From Streptomyces sp. NBC_01276 (lineage in GTDB: Bacteria > Actinomycetota > Actinomycetes > Streptomycetales > Streptomycetaceae): 64,000 bases of DNA. The translations under genes were made by a program, and so were the position numbers. Where the stretch lies: NCBI RefSeq assembly GCF_041435355.1, contig NZ_CP108442.1, forward strand, positions 1,984,001-2,048,000, given 5' to 3'. The notes below the pieces were generated by a model. It searched no databases. It had not been told where the DNA came from and saw only the letters and a list, made by a program, of their open reading frames with translations. The stretch's first letter is position 1. Every line of letters starts with the position of its first letter. Shown here piece after piece: positions 15,719-25,273 of the stretch.

Positions 15719-17064
15719 TGCTCCGCCCCCTCGTTCTCGTTCTCGTCGGACTCGTCGGAACCGGGCAGCGGCTCGTAGACCAGCACCGCGCGGTTGTCGG
15801 GGCGCAGCCGGGCCGCGGCCACGGCCTGCACCTCCTCGGCGGTGATGTCCAGGACCCGCCGGACGGCGGTCAGCGCCAGCTGCGGGTCGCCGAACAGCAC
15901 CGCGAAGCGGCACAGTTCGTCGGCCCGGCCGGCCACCGTGCTCAGCCGGTCCAGCCACTCCCGCTCCAGCTGTGCCTGGGCACGCTCCATCTCCTCGGCC
16001 GTGGGGCCCTCCGCGGCGAACCGCGCGAGCTCCTCGTCGACGGCCGCCTCGATGGCGGGCACCTCGACGCCGCTGGAGGTCTTGACGTCGAGCCAGCCCA
16101 GTGAGGGCGCGCCGGCCAGGCGCAGCAGGCCGAAACCGGCCGCCACGGCGCTCTGGTCACGGCGGACCAGGCGGTTGTGCAGGCGGGAGGACTCGCCGCC
16201 GCCCAGTACGGTCAGCGCCACGTCGGCGGCGTCGCACTCACGGGTGCCGTCGTGCGGCAGCCGGTAGGCGGCCATCAGCGCGCGGGCCGGGACCTCCTCG
16301 ACGATCTCCTCACGGAGCTGCCCGCCCATGACCTCGGGGAGCGAGCCGTCGCGCGGCGGCTGCTTGCCGTCGTGCGCCGGGATGGTGCCGAAGTACTTCT
16401 CGACCCACGCGAGCGTCGTCTCGGGGTCGATGTCGCCCACGACCGACAGGACGGCGTTGTTGGGCGCGTAGTACGTACGGAAGAAGTTGCGCGCGTCCTC
16501 CAGGGACGCGGCGTCCAGGTCGGCCATCGAGCCGATCGGGGTGTGGTGGTACGGGTGGCCCTCGGGGTAGGCGAGGGCGGTCAGCTTCTCGAAGGCGGTG
16601 CCGTACGGCACGTTGTCGTAGCGCTGGCGGCGTTCGTTCTTGACGACGTCGCGCTGGTTCTCCATGGACTCCTCGTCCAGGGCGGCCAGCAGCGAACCCA
16701 TGCGGTCCGCCTCCAGCCACAGGGCGAGCTCCAGCTGGTGGGCCGGCATCGTCTCGAAGTAGTTGGTGCGCTCGAAGCTGGTGGTGCCGTTCAGGGAGCC
16801 GCCGGCGCCCTGGACCAGCTCGAAGTGCCCGTTGCCCGCCACGCTCGCCGAGCCCTGGAACATCAGGTGCTCGAAGAGGTGAGCCAGACCGGTCCGGCCC
16901 TTGACTTCGTGGCGCGAGCCGACGTCGTACCAGAGGCAGACGGCGGCGACCGGGGTGAGGTGGTCCTCGGACAGCACCACGCGCAGGCCGTTGGCCAGCC
17001 GGTGCTCGGTCGCTGTCAGGCCGCCGGAGCCGGCCTGAGCTGTGGCCGTGTGACCCATGGGCAT
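15715..17064 (-). CDS. M16 family zinc metallopeptidase, catalytic subunit
   Basis: The 449-residue protein has the inverted zinc motif HLFEH within GLAHLFEHLMFQGS. The distal Glu is in the ENQRDVVKNERRQRYDN segment, and the R/Y pair typical of the C-terminal half is also present. M16 enzymes (pitrilysin/processing peptidase type) enclose and cut short peptides. There is no signal peptide, so it is cytosolic. It is followed by a coupled non-catalytic paralogue. The C-terminal tail is acidic (DESDENENEGAE). It is divergent from parC across 233 bp. Confidence 0.92.
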   Translation of the reverse strand: MPMGHTATAQAGSGGLTATEHRLANGLRVVLSEDHLTPVAAVCLWYDVGSRHEVKGRTGLAHLFEHLMFQGSASVAGNGHFELVQGAGGSLNGTTSFERTNYFETMPAHQLELALWLEADRMGSLLAALDEESMENQRDVVKNERRQRYDNVPYGTAFEKLTALAYPEGHPYHHTPIGSMADLDAASLEDARNFFRTYYAPNNAVLSVVGDIDPETTLAWVEKYFGTIPAHDGKQPPRDGSLPEVMGGQLREEIVEEVPARALMAAYRLPHDGTRECDAADVALTVLGGGESSRLHNRLVRRDQSAVAAGFGLLRLAGAPSLGWLDVKTSSGVEVPAIEAAVDEELARFAAEGPTAEEMERAQAQLEREWLDRLSTVAGRADELCRFAVLFGDPQLALTAVRRVLDITAEEVQAVAAARLRPDNRAVLVYEPLPGSDESDENENEGAEQ

Positions 17065-17297
17065 GTGGTCCCTTCGATCGCGATGCAGAGATTTCTGTCA
17101 GACCTGCCACTGTATGCAAGCGCGTCGGCCACCGGAGAAGTTCCCGGGTCCCGCCCCCGGACTCCGTCCGGGGTGTCCCCGGGGTCGGAGTCGGCGTTGT
17201 CGGTGCCTCGGGCCACAATGGTCCGCGTCGACACCCGCCCGGACGGACCCGTCCGGCACCCGTACACCCCGAACCTTGGTTAAGGAGCCGCGCAGCG

Positions 17298-19754
17298 ATG
17301 GCCCGCCGCAGCACGAAGACCCCGCCGCCGGAGGACTTCGAGGAGAAGATCCTCGACATCGACGTCGTCGATGAGATGCAGGGCTCCTTCCTTGAGTACG
17401 CGTACTCCGTGATCTACTCCCGGGCCCTGCCCGACGCCCGGGACGGCATGAAGCCGGTGCACCGGCGCATCGTCTACCAGATGAACGAGATGGGCCTGCG
17501 CCCCGACCGCGGGTACGTGAAGTGCGCCCGTGTCGTCGGCGAGGTCATGGGCAAGCTGCACCCGCACGGTGACGCCTCGATCTACGACGCCCTCGTGCGC
17601 ATGGCCCAGCCCTTCTCGATGCGGCTGCCGCTGGTCGACGGCCACGGCAACTTCGGCTCGCTCGGCAACGACGACCCGCCGGCCGCGATGCGTTACACCG
17701 AGTGCAAGATGGCCGACGCGACGTCGCTGATGACGGAGTCGATCGACGAGGACACCGTCGACTTCACCGCCAACTACGACGGCCAGGAGCGCGAGCCCGT
17801 CGCCCTCCCCGCCGCCTACCCGAACCTGCTGGTCAACGGCGCCTCCGGGATCGCCGTCGGCATGGCCACCAACATGGCCCCGCACAACCTGGGCGAGGTC
17901 ATCGCGGCCGCCCGCCACCTGATCCGCTACCCGGAGGCCGACCTGGAGGCGCTGATGCGCTTCGTTCCGGGCCCCGACCTGCCCACGGGCGGACGGATCG
18001 TGGGTCTGTCCGGGATCAAGGACGCCTACGAGAACGGTCGCGGCACGTTCAAGATCCGCGCCACCGTGGCCGTGGAGGACGTGACCCCGCGCCGCAAGGG
18101 CCTGGTCGTCACCGAACTGCCCTTCACGGTCGGCCCCGAGAAGGTCATCGCGAAGATCAAGGACCTGGTCGGCTCGAAGAAGCTCCAGGGCATCGCCGAC
18201 GTCAAGGACCTCACCGACCGCTCGCACGGCCTGCGCCTGGTCATCGAGATCAAGAACGGCTTCCACCCGGAGGCCGTACTGGAGCAGCTGTACAAGCTGA
18301 CGCCGATGGAGGAGTCCTTCGGCATCAACAACGTCGCCCTGGTCGACGGTCAGCCGCTGACGCTGGGCCTCAAGGAGCTGCTGGAGGTCTACCTCGACCA
18401 CCGCTTCGAGGTCGTGCGGCGCCGCAGCGAGTTCCGCCGCGGCAAGCGGCGCGACCGCCTGCACCTGGTCGAGGGCCTGCTGGTGGCCCTGGTCGACATC
18501 GACGAGGTCATCCGGATCATCCGGGACAGCGACAACTCCGCGCAGGCCAAGGAGCGCCTGATGGAGCGCTTCTCCCTGAGCGAGATCCAGACCCAGTACA
18601 TCCTCGACACCCCGCTGCGCCGCCTCACCCGCTTCGACCGGATCGAGCTGGAGTCCGAGCGCGACCGGCTGACGGGCGAGATCGACGAACTGACCGGGAT
18701 CCTCGACTCGGACAGCGAGCTGCGCAAGCTGGTCTCCAGCGAACTCGCCGCCGTCGCGAAGAAGTTCGGAACCGAGCGCCGCACCGTGCTGCTGGAGTCG
18801 GCGGGCACTGCGGTCGCCGCGGTCCCGCTGGAGGTCGCCGACGACCCCTGCCGGGTGCTGCTGTCGTCCACCGGTCTGCTGGCCCGTACCGCCAACGCCG
18901 ACCCGCTGCCCGAGGAGGAGGGCGGCTCCCGCGCCAAGCACGACCTGATCGTCTCGCAGGTGGCCGCCACCGCGCGGGCCGACGTGGGCGTGGTGACCTC
19001 CTACGGGCGCCTGCTGCGGCTGTCGGTGATCGACCTGCCGCAGCTCCCGGACACCCACGCCGCGCCGAACCTGGCGGGCGGCGCCCCGGTCGCGGAGTTC
19101 GTCTCCGGGCTGGAGGCCGACGAGACGGTGATCTGCCTGACCTCGCTGGACGAGTCCTCGCAGGGCCTGGCCCTGGGCACCGAGCAGGGCGTGGTCAAGC
19201 GGGTCGTGCCGGACTACCCGGCCAACAAGGACGAGCTGGAGGTCATCACCCTCAAGGACGGCGACCGGATCGTCGGCGCGGTCGAACTGCGCACCGGCGA
19301 GGAGGACCTGGTCTTCATCACCGACGACGCCCAGCTGCTGCGCTACCCGGCGGGTCAGGTGCGCCCGCAGGGCCGCCCGGCGGGCGGTATGGCGGGCATC
19401 AAGCTCTCCGAGAACGCCAAGGTGATCCACTTCTCGGCGGTGGACCCGGCGCGGGACGCCGTGGTGTTCAGCGTGGCGGGCTCGCACGGCACCCTGGACG
19501 ACTCGGTGCGCTCCGGCAAGCTCACCCCGTTCGACCAGTACCCGCGCAAGGGGCGCGCCACGGGTGGTGTGCGCTGCCAGCGGTTCCTGAAGGGCGAGGA
19601 CCTGCTGGTGCTGGCCTGGGCGGGCAACGCCCCGGTCCGCGCCGCCTCGGCGAACGGCACTCCGGCCGCGCTGCCGGCGGTGGACCCGCGTCGCGACGGC
19701 TCGGGCGCCGCGCTGCCGGCCGACGTCCAGGCACTGGCGGGCGGCGCGCTGTAG
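17298..19754 (+). CDS. parC: DNA topoisomerase IV subunit A (second GyrA-type protein)
   Basis: The 818-residue protein has the winged-helix breakage domain with catalytic Tyr133 in [10 protein letters not shown] and the quinolone-determining segment [18 protein letters not shown] long coiled coil follows (about 360-470), then a C-terminal beta-pinwheel with weak blades. It lacks a clear GyrA box. Together with parE at 31342-33462 it forms the second type IIA topoisomerase, used for chromosome decatenation. A site reading AAGGAG lies 12 bases upstream of the ATG. A 14-bp hairpin terminator follows. Separation of parC and parE by about 12 kb in opposite orientation is as I recall from S. coelicolor. 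Confidence 0.93.
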   Translation: MARRSTKTPPPEDFEEKILDIDVVDEMQGSFLEYAYSVIYSRALPDARDGMKPVHRRIVYQMNEMGLRPDRGYVKCARVVGEVMGKLHPHGDASIYDALVRMAQPFSMRLPLVDGHGNFGSLGNDDPPAAMRYTECKMADATSLMTESIDEDTVDFTANYDGQEREPVALPAAYPNLLVNGASGIAVGMATNMAPHNLGEVIAAARHLIRYPEADLEALMRFVPGPDLPTGGRIVGLSGIKDAYENGRGTFKIRATVAVEDVTPRRKGLVVTELPFTVGPEKVIAKIKDLVGSKKLQGIADVKDLTDRSHGLRLVIEIKNGFHPEAVLEQLYKLTPMEESFGINNVALVDGQPLTLGLKELLEVYLDHRFEVVRRRSEFRRGKRRDRLHLVEGLLVALVDIDEVIRIIRDSDNSAQAKERLMERFSLSEIQTQYILDTPLRRLTRFDRIELESERDRLTGEIDELTGILDSDSELRKLVSSELAAVAKKFGTERRTVLLESAGTAVAAVPLEVADDPCRVLLSSTGLLARTANADPLPEEEGGSRAKHDLIVSQVAATARADVGVVTSYGRLLRLSVIDLPQLPDTHAAPNLAGGAPVAEFVSGLEADETVICLTSLDESSQGLALGTEQGVVKRVVPDYPANKDELEVITLKDGDRIVGAVELRTGEEDLVFITDDAQLLRYPAGQVRPQGRPAGGMAGIKLSENAKVIHFSAVDPARDAVVFSVAGSHGTLDDSVRSGKLTPFDQYPRKGRATGGVRCQRFLKGEDLLVLAWAGNAPVRAASANGTPAALPAVDPRRDGSGAALPADVQALAGGAL

Positions 19755-19765
19755 CGGAAGGTGCG

Positions 19766-19802
19766 GGGCGGGCGGTCCGTGCGGATCCCGGACCGCCCGC
19801 CC
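19766..19802. terminator. Hairpin terminator after parC
   Basis: A 14-bp perfect stem (19766-19779 with 19789-19802) and 9-nt loop, 12 bp past the parC stop. Confidence 0.8.
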
Positions 19803-19856
19803 TGCGACCCGACTAGTGTTTTCCCCGTACACGCGGGTGGGGGGAGAACAGAGCTG

Positions 19857-22025
19857 ATGAGTCGTCGGTCGAGCGGATTGATCGGGGTCTGGGCGGAGGC
19901 CCAGCGGCAGCAGCAGCGGACGCAGTTGATCCAGCAGCGTGAGGCCGAGCGCCGGCAGCGGGCCTACGAGCGGGACGTCGCCCGGGACCGGCGGGAGCAG
20001 CAGGCCGCCTACAGACAGCACCGGGAGGCCGAGGCCCGGCGGCGCACCGAGCAGCTCGAAGCCGAGGTCGCCGCCCTGCAGGGGCTGCTGGCCACCGGCT
20101 GCCGGGCACCGGCCTTCCGGATGGCCTCCCTGATCCGCGACGAGCGGCTCGAAGCCTTCGCCCCCGGCACCCTCGCCCACCCGGTGCCGATGCCCCAGCT
20201 CCACCAGTTCCAGCAGCAGAGCAGCGGCTGGACCCTCGGCTCGGGACGTCGCGCCCAGGCCGAGCGGGAGGCCCACGACCGGTACACGCAGGCATGGCAG
20301 GCCGCGCACGCAGCGGAGCAGGAGCGGCTGCGGCAGCTGGCCGCGTACCGGCAGCAGTACGACCGGTGGGCGGCGGAGCAGCTCGCCGGGATCCGCCGCC
20401 ACAACGGCGGTCTCACCGAACTGGCCGACGCGCTGCGCGCGGGAGATCCCGAGGCGGCGGTGGAGTACTTCTCGGCGGCGCTGTACGCCTCCACGGCCTG
20501 GCCCGAGGAGCTGCCCCGCCAGGTCTCGGCGGCGTACGACCCGGCGGCGCGGCAGCTCGTGCTGGACTGGGAGCTGCCCCGGTACGAGGCCGTGCCGGAG
20601 ACGAAGTCCGTGCGGTACGTGGCGGGCACGGACCAGGACAAGGAGACCGCCCGGCCGGCGACCCAGCGCCGGGCGCTCTACCGGGACCTGCTGGCCCAGT
20701 GCGTGTTGCTGGTGCTGCGCGAGGTGTACGCGGCGGACGAGTTCGGGGCGCTGGAGTCGGTGGCCGTCAACGGGTTCGTGGACGACCACGATCCGGTGAC
20801 CGGCCGGGAGGCACAGCTCGTCCTGACGACCGTGCAGGTCCCGCACTCCGCCTTCTCCGGGCTGCGGCTGGAGCAGGTGAGCGCCGTGGACTGTCTGACG
20901 GACGGCCTGCGCGGGCAGTTGTCGGCGCGGCCGGACCAGCTGACGGCCGTACGGGCGGGCCGCAGGCCGGGCGAGGTCGGCGGCGCCGGCGGGGTCGTCA
21001 GCCACGGCGGGCACGCGGACGGCGAGGAGGAGCCCGACCTCTTCGTGATGGACCCGATCGCCTTCGAGAACCTGGTGGCGGAGCTGTTCCGGGCGATGGG
21101 CATGGAGGCGGTGACCACGCAGCGGTCGGGCGACGGCGGTGTGGACGTCGAGGCGCTGGACCCGGCCCCGATCCGGGGCGGGCGGATCGTGGTGCAGGTC
21201 AAGCGCTACCGGAACACGGTGCCGCCGACGGCCGTGCGTGATCTGTACGGCACGGTCCAGGACAAAGGGGCGAACAAGGGGGTGCTGGTCACCACCGCGT
21301 CCTTCGGGCCCGGGTCGTACACCTTTGCCAACGGCAAGCCGCTGGAGTTGGTTCCCGGGGCCGAACTGGTCGAGCTGCTGCACCGGTACGGACTGCGGGG
21401 GCGACTGGGCGGGAGCACCGGGGAGGCCGCCGTACCGGCCCAGCGGGCGACCCGGCCGGCCGCGGGGGCGGCTGCGCGGAGGTCGGATCCGGCCGCCGAC
21501 ACCGTCCCGGCCCTGCCCCTGGAACCGCCGCCCGTCGCGGCCGACCGCAACGTGCTGGGGATGTACTGGTCGGGCCGGGTCGCGCTGGACGTGTGCGCGC
21601 TGGTCTGCGAGGGCGGCCGGGTGCTGAGCGAGGACCACTTCGTGTTCTTCAACAACCCGCAGACCCCGGACGGTTCGGTGCGTTCCCGTCCGCACACGGC
21701 GCCCGACAAGGCCGCCGTCGAGGTCGGCTTCGACGCCCTGCCGCAGCGCGCCGACCGCCTGGTGCTGGTCGCCGCGATCGACCCGGAGGCCGATCCGGAC
21801 GCGGACCTGGCGGGGTTCACCGACGCCCGGATCCGGCTGCTGGACGCGGCCGGAGGGGAGATCGACCAGCTGGAGGTCTCGGACGGCAGGGCGGGCGAGA
21901 CGGCCCTGGTCCTGGGCTCCTTCCGGCGCCGCCCGAACGGCGACTGGAAGTTCGTGATCGGCGGCAAGGGCTACCGCGGCGGTCTGGAGGACCTGTTGCG
22001 GGAGTACGGGGTCGAGGTGGCGTGA
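19857..22025 (+). CDS. Mrr-type restriction endonuclease fused to a TerD domain
   Basis: The 722-residue protein has three parts. The N-terminal 170 or so residues are a Gln/Arg/Glu-rich coiled coil. A middle region follows, then an Mrr/type IV restriction endonuclease domain (about 395-515) with the PD-(D/E)XK pattern GDGGVDVEAL then VVQVKRY. At the C-terminus is a TerD domain (about 560-720) with RVALDVCALVCEGG, acidic Asp-rich loops and a closing FVIGGKGYRGGLEDLLREYG. Mrr domains cut modified DNA; TerD domains bind calcium and occur in tellurite-resistance and stress or phage-defence clusters. The ATG at 19857 follows a GGGGAG site. It stands alone between parC and a convergent membrane protein. 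The cellular role is unknown. Confidence 0.85.
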   Translation: MSRRSSGLIGVWAEAQRQQQRTQLIQQREAERRQRAYERDVARDRREQQAAYRQHREAEARRRTEQLEAEVAALQGLLATGCRAPAFRMASLIRDERLEAFAPGTLAHPVPMPQLHQFQQQSSGWTLGSGRRAQAEREAHDRYTQAWQAAHAAEQERLRQLAAYRQQYDRWAAEQLAGIRRHNGGLTELADALRAGDPEAAVEYFSAALYASTAWPEELPRQVSAAYDPAARQLVLDWELPRYEAVPETKSVRYVAGTDQDKETARPATQRRALYRDLLAQCVLLVLREVYAADEFGALESVAVNGFVDDHDPVTGREAQLVLTTVQVPHSAFSGLRLEQVSAVDCLTDGLRGQLSARPDQLTAVRAGRRPGEVGGAGGVVSHGGHADGEEEPDLFVMDPIAFENLVAELFRAMGMEAVTTQRSGDGGVDVEALDPAPIRGGRIVVQVKRYRNTVPPTAVRDLYGTVQDKGANKGVLVTTASFGPGSYTFANGKPLELVPGAELVELLHRYGLRGRLGGSTGEAAVPAQRATRPAAGAAARRSDPAADTVPALPLEPPPVAADRNVLGMYWSGRVALDVCALVCEGGRVLSEDHFVFFNNPQTPDGSVRSRPHTAPDKAAVEVGFDALPQRADRLVLVAAIDPEADPDADLAGFTDARIRLLDAAGGEIDQLEVSDGRAGETALVLGSFRRRPNGDWKFVIGGKGYRGGLEDLLREYGVEVA

Positions 22026-22050
22026 CCGGAGCCGTCGCCCCGTGCGTCCG

Positions 22051-22827
22051 TCAGGCCCCTCCGGGGCGCGGCCCGTCGCGGTGGCCACGGCCGTGGGGGA
22101 CCGCGTCCCGGGACCCGGGTCCCCCGGCCCGCCGGGCGCGGCGGGCCGCGGTACGGGCGCCCAGGGGGAGGGCCGCCGCCAGGGAGGCCGCGGCCAGCGC
22201 CCCGGCCCCGGCGGCCGGCCAGCCCACGGCGGCGCCCGTCGGCGGCGGACCGAACCGCGGCTGGGCCACGCCCTCGGGGTCCACGGTCACCTCCGACGCG
22301 GTGCCCACCGGGTGCTCCCGGGCCCACTCGGCCCCGCGGAAGAAGCTCGGCGACGCGGCGAGGGTGAGGGTCCGGCCGTCCTCCAGCCGCACGTCCGCCA
22401 GGTACACCTCCCCCGTGTCGGGGTTCCCGCGGGTCCAGGTGGCGGTGACCACGGCGGGGTACGCCACTCCCCGGTCCCGCAGGATCCCGTCGGCGGCCCG
22501 CGCCGACCAGCCGTACGCCAGCGTGACCGTCCCGACGTAGAGCACCCCGGCGGCGACCCCGGCCGTCCGGACCCCGCGCGGGCTCAGCCCCGGGGAGGCC
22601 GCGAGGAGGCCGAAGCCGACGATCACGGCCAGCGCGAGGTACATCCAGGCCGGTCCCTGGACGCGGGAGAGCCCGGAGTCGGCCCTGGTGTGCAGGTCCC
22701 ACAGCATGAACAGCCGTGCCAGCCCGGTGAAGACGCCGGTGAGGGCCACCGTCCACGCGCCCGCCCAGATCCCGGTCCATGTCCCCGCCCGGCCCGCGAG
22801 CCGCCGGTCTTCCCCGTCCGCGACCAT
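22051..22827 (-). CDS. DUF3592-like membrane protein
   Basis: The 258-residue protein has about four hydrophobic segments: WAGAWTVALTGVFTGLARLF, MYLALAVIVGFGLLA, GVAAGVLYVGTVTLAYGW and a C-terminal Ala-rich segment. An extracytoplasmic beta-rich domain lies between the third and fourth (about 110-190), with AYPAVVTATWTRGNPDTGEVY and DVRLEDGRTLTLAA. This domain layout matches DUF3592-type proteins. Function unknown. It ends 26 bp from the convergent Mrr-TerD gene. Confidence 0.72.
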   Translation of the reverse strand: MVADGEDRRLAGRAGTWTGIWAGAWTVALTGVFTGLARLFMLWDLHTRADSGLSRVQGPAWMYLALAVIVGFGLLAASPGLSPRGVRTAGVAAGVLYVGTVTLAYGWSARAADGILRDRGVAYPAVVTATWTRGNPDTGEVYLADVRLEDGRTLTLAASPSFFRGAEWAREHPVGTASEVTVDPEGVAQPRFGPPPTGAAVGWPAAGAGALAAASLAAALPLGARTAARRARRAGGPGSRDAVPHGRGHRDGPRPGGA

Positions 22828-22894
22828 CCGTCCAGCGTCCCAGCAACACCCGGCGGGCGTAAGGGCGCCGACCGTCCCGGCCGCCGGGTCCGGC

Positions 22895-24037
22895 TCACTC
22901 GCCGGTTGCGGCGTCCCCTTCCGGTCCGGCGTCCCCGGCCGTCGCGTCCGCGTCCGTCGCGTCCGCGGCCCGGTCCACGTACCGCAGCACGCCCCACATG
23001 CTCTCCGGCGGAGTGTTCCGCGGGTCCTCCTCCTCGCAGTCGGCCAGCTCGTGCAGCAGCCCGGGGCCGTCGAGGGCGGAGCCGATCAGGACGAGCTGCG
23101 TCCGGCGCGGCTCCCCCCGCCCCCAGGGGCCGGGGGCGAAGCGCAGGAAGCGGCCGACCGAGTGGACCTCGTAACGCTCCTGGTGGCCGGGGACGCCGAA
23201 CCAGACGAAGCCCTTGATCCGGTAGAGGCCGGACGGGCGGCGGTCGAGGAAGTCGATGAGGCGGCGCGGGGAGAGCGCCTCGTGCGAGGTGAACTCGACC
23301 GCCTCGTAGGCCGCGTGCAGGTGGCCGTGGTGGTCCTGCCCGTCGGTGTGCTCGTGTTCCGCGGCCTCCGTGAGCAGGTCCTCGAAGGACAGCTGCCCCC
23401 GGGTCCGCGACCAGGGCCGGCGGTCGAAGAGCAGCTCCGGGTCGATCCGCCCGTGTTCGGCAGCGACCACGGGGATGCCCGGGGCGCAGAGCGCGGCGAG
23501 TTCCCGCTCGACGCGGGCCCGTTCGGCGGCGTCCACGCGGTCGGTCTTGTTCAGCACCACGAGGTCGGCGACGGCCAGGTGGCGGTCGGTCTCGGGGTGC
23601 GCGGCCCGGGTCGCGTCGAACTCGGCCGCGTCGACGACCTGCACCAGGCCGCCGTAGCGGACGGCCGGATTCTCGTTGGCCACGAGCATCCGGACCATCT
23701 CCTGCGGCTCGGCGAGTCCGCTGGCCTCGATGACGATCACGTCGATCCGGTGGACGGGTGCGGCGAGCTTCTCCAGGTACGCGTCCAGTTCGCTGCCGTC
23801 GACCGCGCAGCACAGGCAGCCGCCGCCGAGCGAGACCATCGAGTCGCCGACCTGCCCGGCCACGGACATCGCGTCGATCTCGATCGACCCGAAGTCGTTG
23901 ACGACGACCCCGATCCGGGTCCCCGCACGGTGGGCGAGCAAGTGGTTGAGCACCGTGGTCTTGCCGGAACCGAGGAATCCGGAGAGGACGACGACCGGAA
24001 CGGTCCGGGCGGGGGGAGCGGGCTGCCTGCTGTTCAC
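22895..24037 (-). CDS. CobW/COG0523 family GTPase (metal chaperone type)
   Basis: The 380-residue protein has the P-loop GFLGSGKTT, the metal-binding CxCC motif in GGGCLCCAVDG, the SGLAEP segment, the base-recognition motif NKTD and a C-terminal CobW_C domain (from about 245). A histidine-rich stretch, HEHTDGQDHHGHLH, joins the two domains, as in zinc or cobalt chaperones. The GTG start at 24037 was chosen because it immediately precedes the conserved VPVVVLSGFLGSGKTT segment. The gene starts 14 bp after the citrate synthase stop and is probably co-transcribed, an unusual partner for a metal chaperone. Confidence 0.9.
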   Translation of the reverse strand: MNSRQPAPPARTVPVVVLSGFLGSGKTTVLNHLLAHRAGTRIGVVVNDFGSIEIDAMSVAGQVGDSMVSLGGGCLCCAVDGSELDAYLEKLAAPVHRIDVIVIEASGLAEPQEMVRMLVANENPAVRYGGLVQVVDAAEFDATRAAHPETDRHLAVADLVVLNKTDRVDAAERARVERELAALCAPGIPVVAAEHGRIDPELLFDRRPWSRTRGQLSFEDLLTEAAEHEHTDGQDHHGHLHAAYEAVEFTSHEALSPRRLIDFLDRRPSGLYRIKGFVWFGVPGHQERYEVHSVGRFLRFAPGPWGRGEPRRTQLVLIGSALDGPGLLHELADCEEEDPRNTPPESMWGVLRYVDRAADATDADATAGDAGPEGDAATGE

Positions 24038-24051
24038 CCGGACGATCGTAG

Positions 24052-25203
24052 TCAGCCCAGCGGGGGGACCGGCCGGGGCGGGGTCGGGCCGGCGTAGCGC
24101 GCGGCCGGCCGGATGATCTTCGGGTCGGCGGCCTGTTCGAGGATGTTCGCACTCCAGCCGACCACCCGGGCCGCGCAGAAGGTGGGGGTGAACATCTCGC
24201 GCGGCAGCCCGCACAGCTCCATGACCACGCCCGCGTAGAATTCGACGTTGGTGTGCAGCTCGCGGCCCGGCTTGAGTTCGGCGAGGATCTCCTCCACCTG
24301 CCGCTCGACCTCCACGGCGAAGTCCACGAGCGGCCCGCCGAAGTCCCGCGCGATGCCCCGCAGCATCCGGGAGCGCGGGTCCTCGGTGCGGTAGACGGGG
24401 TGCCCGAAGCCCATGATCCGGTCCCCGGCGAGCACCCGCTCCCGGATCCACGGCCCGATCCGCTCCACCGTGCCGATGGCGTCGAGGGTGTCCAGGGCCC
24501 GGCTGGGCGCGCCCCCGTGGAGCGGTCCGGAGAGCGCGCCGATCGCACCGGTCAGACAGGCCGCGACGTCCGCGCCGGTGGAGGCGATCACGCGGGCGGT
24601 GAAGGTGGAGGCGTTGAAGCCGTGGTCGACCGTCGAGACGAGGTACCGCTCGACGGCGCGGGCCCGGACCGGGTCGGGCTCCTCGCCGGTCAGCATCCAG
24701 AGGTGATTGGCGGCGTACGGGAGGTCGTCGCGCGGCTCCACGGGCTCCAGGCCGCGGCCCAGCCGGTGCAGAGCCGTGAGCAGCGTCGGCACGGCGGCGC
24801 AGGCGGCGAGCGCGTCGGCGGCGCGGGCCTCGGGGGTGAGGTCGTAGACCGGGCGGAAGCCGGCGGTGGCGCCGAGCAGCGAGAGGGCGGTGCGCAGCCC
24901 GGCGAGCGGCCCGGAGGCGGCGGTGGCGCGGGCGAGGGCGGGCAGGGCGTCCCGCACGTCGGCGGGCAGGTGGCGCAGTGGCGCGATCTCGGCGGCGAAG
25001 GCGTCCCGCCCGGCACGGTCGGCGGGCAGCGCACCGCGGAACATCAGGTGCCAGACGTCCTCGAAGGTGCGGCTCTCGGCGAGCTCGACGGCCGAGTACT
25101 GGCGGTAGTGGTAGAAGCCTTCCAGGCCCCGGACGTCACCGAGCTGGGTCTCGGTGACCACGACTCCCGCGAGACCGCGGGGTACTTCGACGGTGGTGTT
25201 CAT
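24052..25203 (-). CDS. citA: Citrate synthase, CitA-type (citrate synthase 2)
   Basis: The 383-residue protein carries citrate synthase motifs: GPLHGGAPSRALD, GFGHPVYRTEDPRSRML and TNVEFYAGVVMELCGLPREMFTP. The acidic catalytic residue is Glu in NVEFYA, as in the CitA branch I recall from M. tuberculosis, rather than Asp. It should condense acetyl-CoA, or possibly propionyl-CoA, with oxaloacetate. The ATG at 25203 follows a GGATGG site and fits the family N-terminus. It is divergent from a second citrate synthase with a DNA-binding domain, across a 70-bp AT-rich palindromic region. Confidence 0.9.
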   Translation of the reverse strand: MNTTVEVPRGLAGVVVTETQLGDVRGLEGFYHYRQYSAVELAESRTFEDVWHLMFRGALPADRAGRDAFAAEIAPLRHLPADVRDALPALARATAASGPLAGLRTALSLLGATAGFRPVYDLTPEARAADALAACAAVPTLLTALHRLGRGLEPVEPRDDLPYAANHLWMLTGEEPDPVRARAVERYLVSTVDHGFNASTFTARVIASTGADVAACLTGAIGALSGPLHGGAPSRALDTLDAIGTVERIGPWIRERVLAGDRIMGFGHPVYRTEDPRSRMLRGIARDFGGPLVDFAVEVERQVEEILAELKPGRELHTNVEFYAGVVMELCGLPREMFTPTFCAARVVGWSANILEQAADPKIIRPAARYAGPTPPRPVPPLG

Positions 25204-25220
25204 GAATCGACCATCCATCC

Positions 25221-25255
25221 TTGACTCAATCCTTGTCAATATTGATTAAATCAAT
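25221..25255. promoter_or_regulatory. AT-rich palindromic operator region shared by divergent citrate synthase genes
   Basis: In a 70-bp divergent intergenic space, ATTGAT-TAA-ATCAAT (25241-25255) is a perfect palindrome. CAATATTG (25237-25244) is another, and TTGAC (25221-25225) pairs with GTCAA (25235-25239). The block is strikingly AT-rich against its surroundings. It could hold binding sites for the HTH-bearing citrate synthase next door or another regulator. Confidence 0.6.
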
Positions 25256-25273
25256 GTATGTAGGCTGAGTGTC

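Noticed and set aside
17280..22088. Very long minus-strand open frame (about 1600 codons) opposite parC and the Mrr-TerD gene
   Set aside because: Its codons mirror the plus-strand genes and it has no recognisable domains. Long antisense frames are expected in high-GC DNA.
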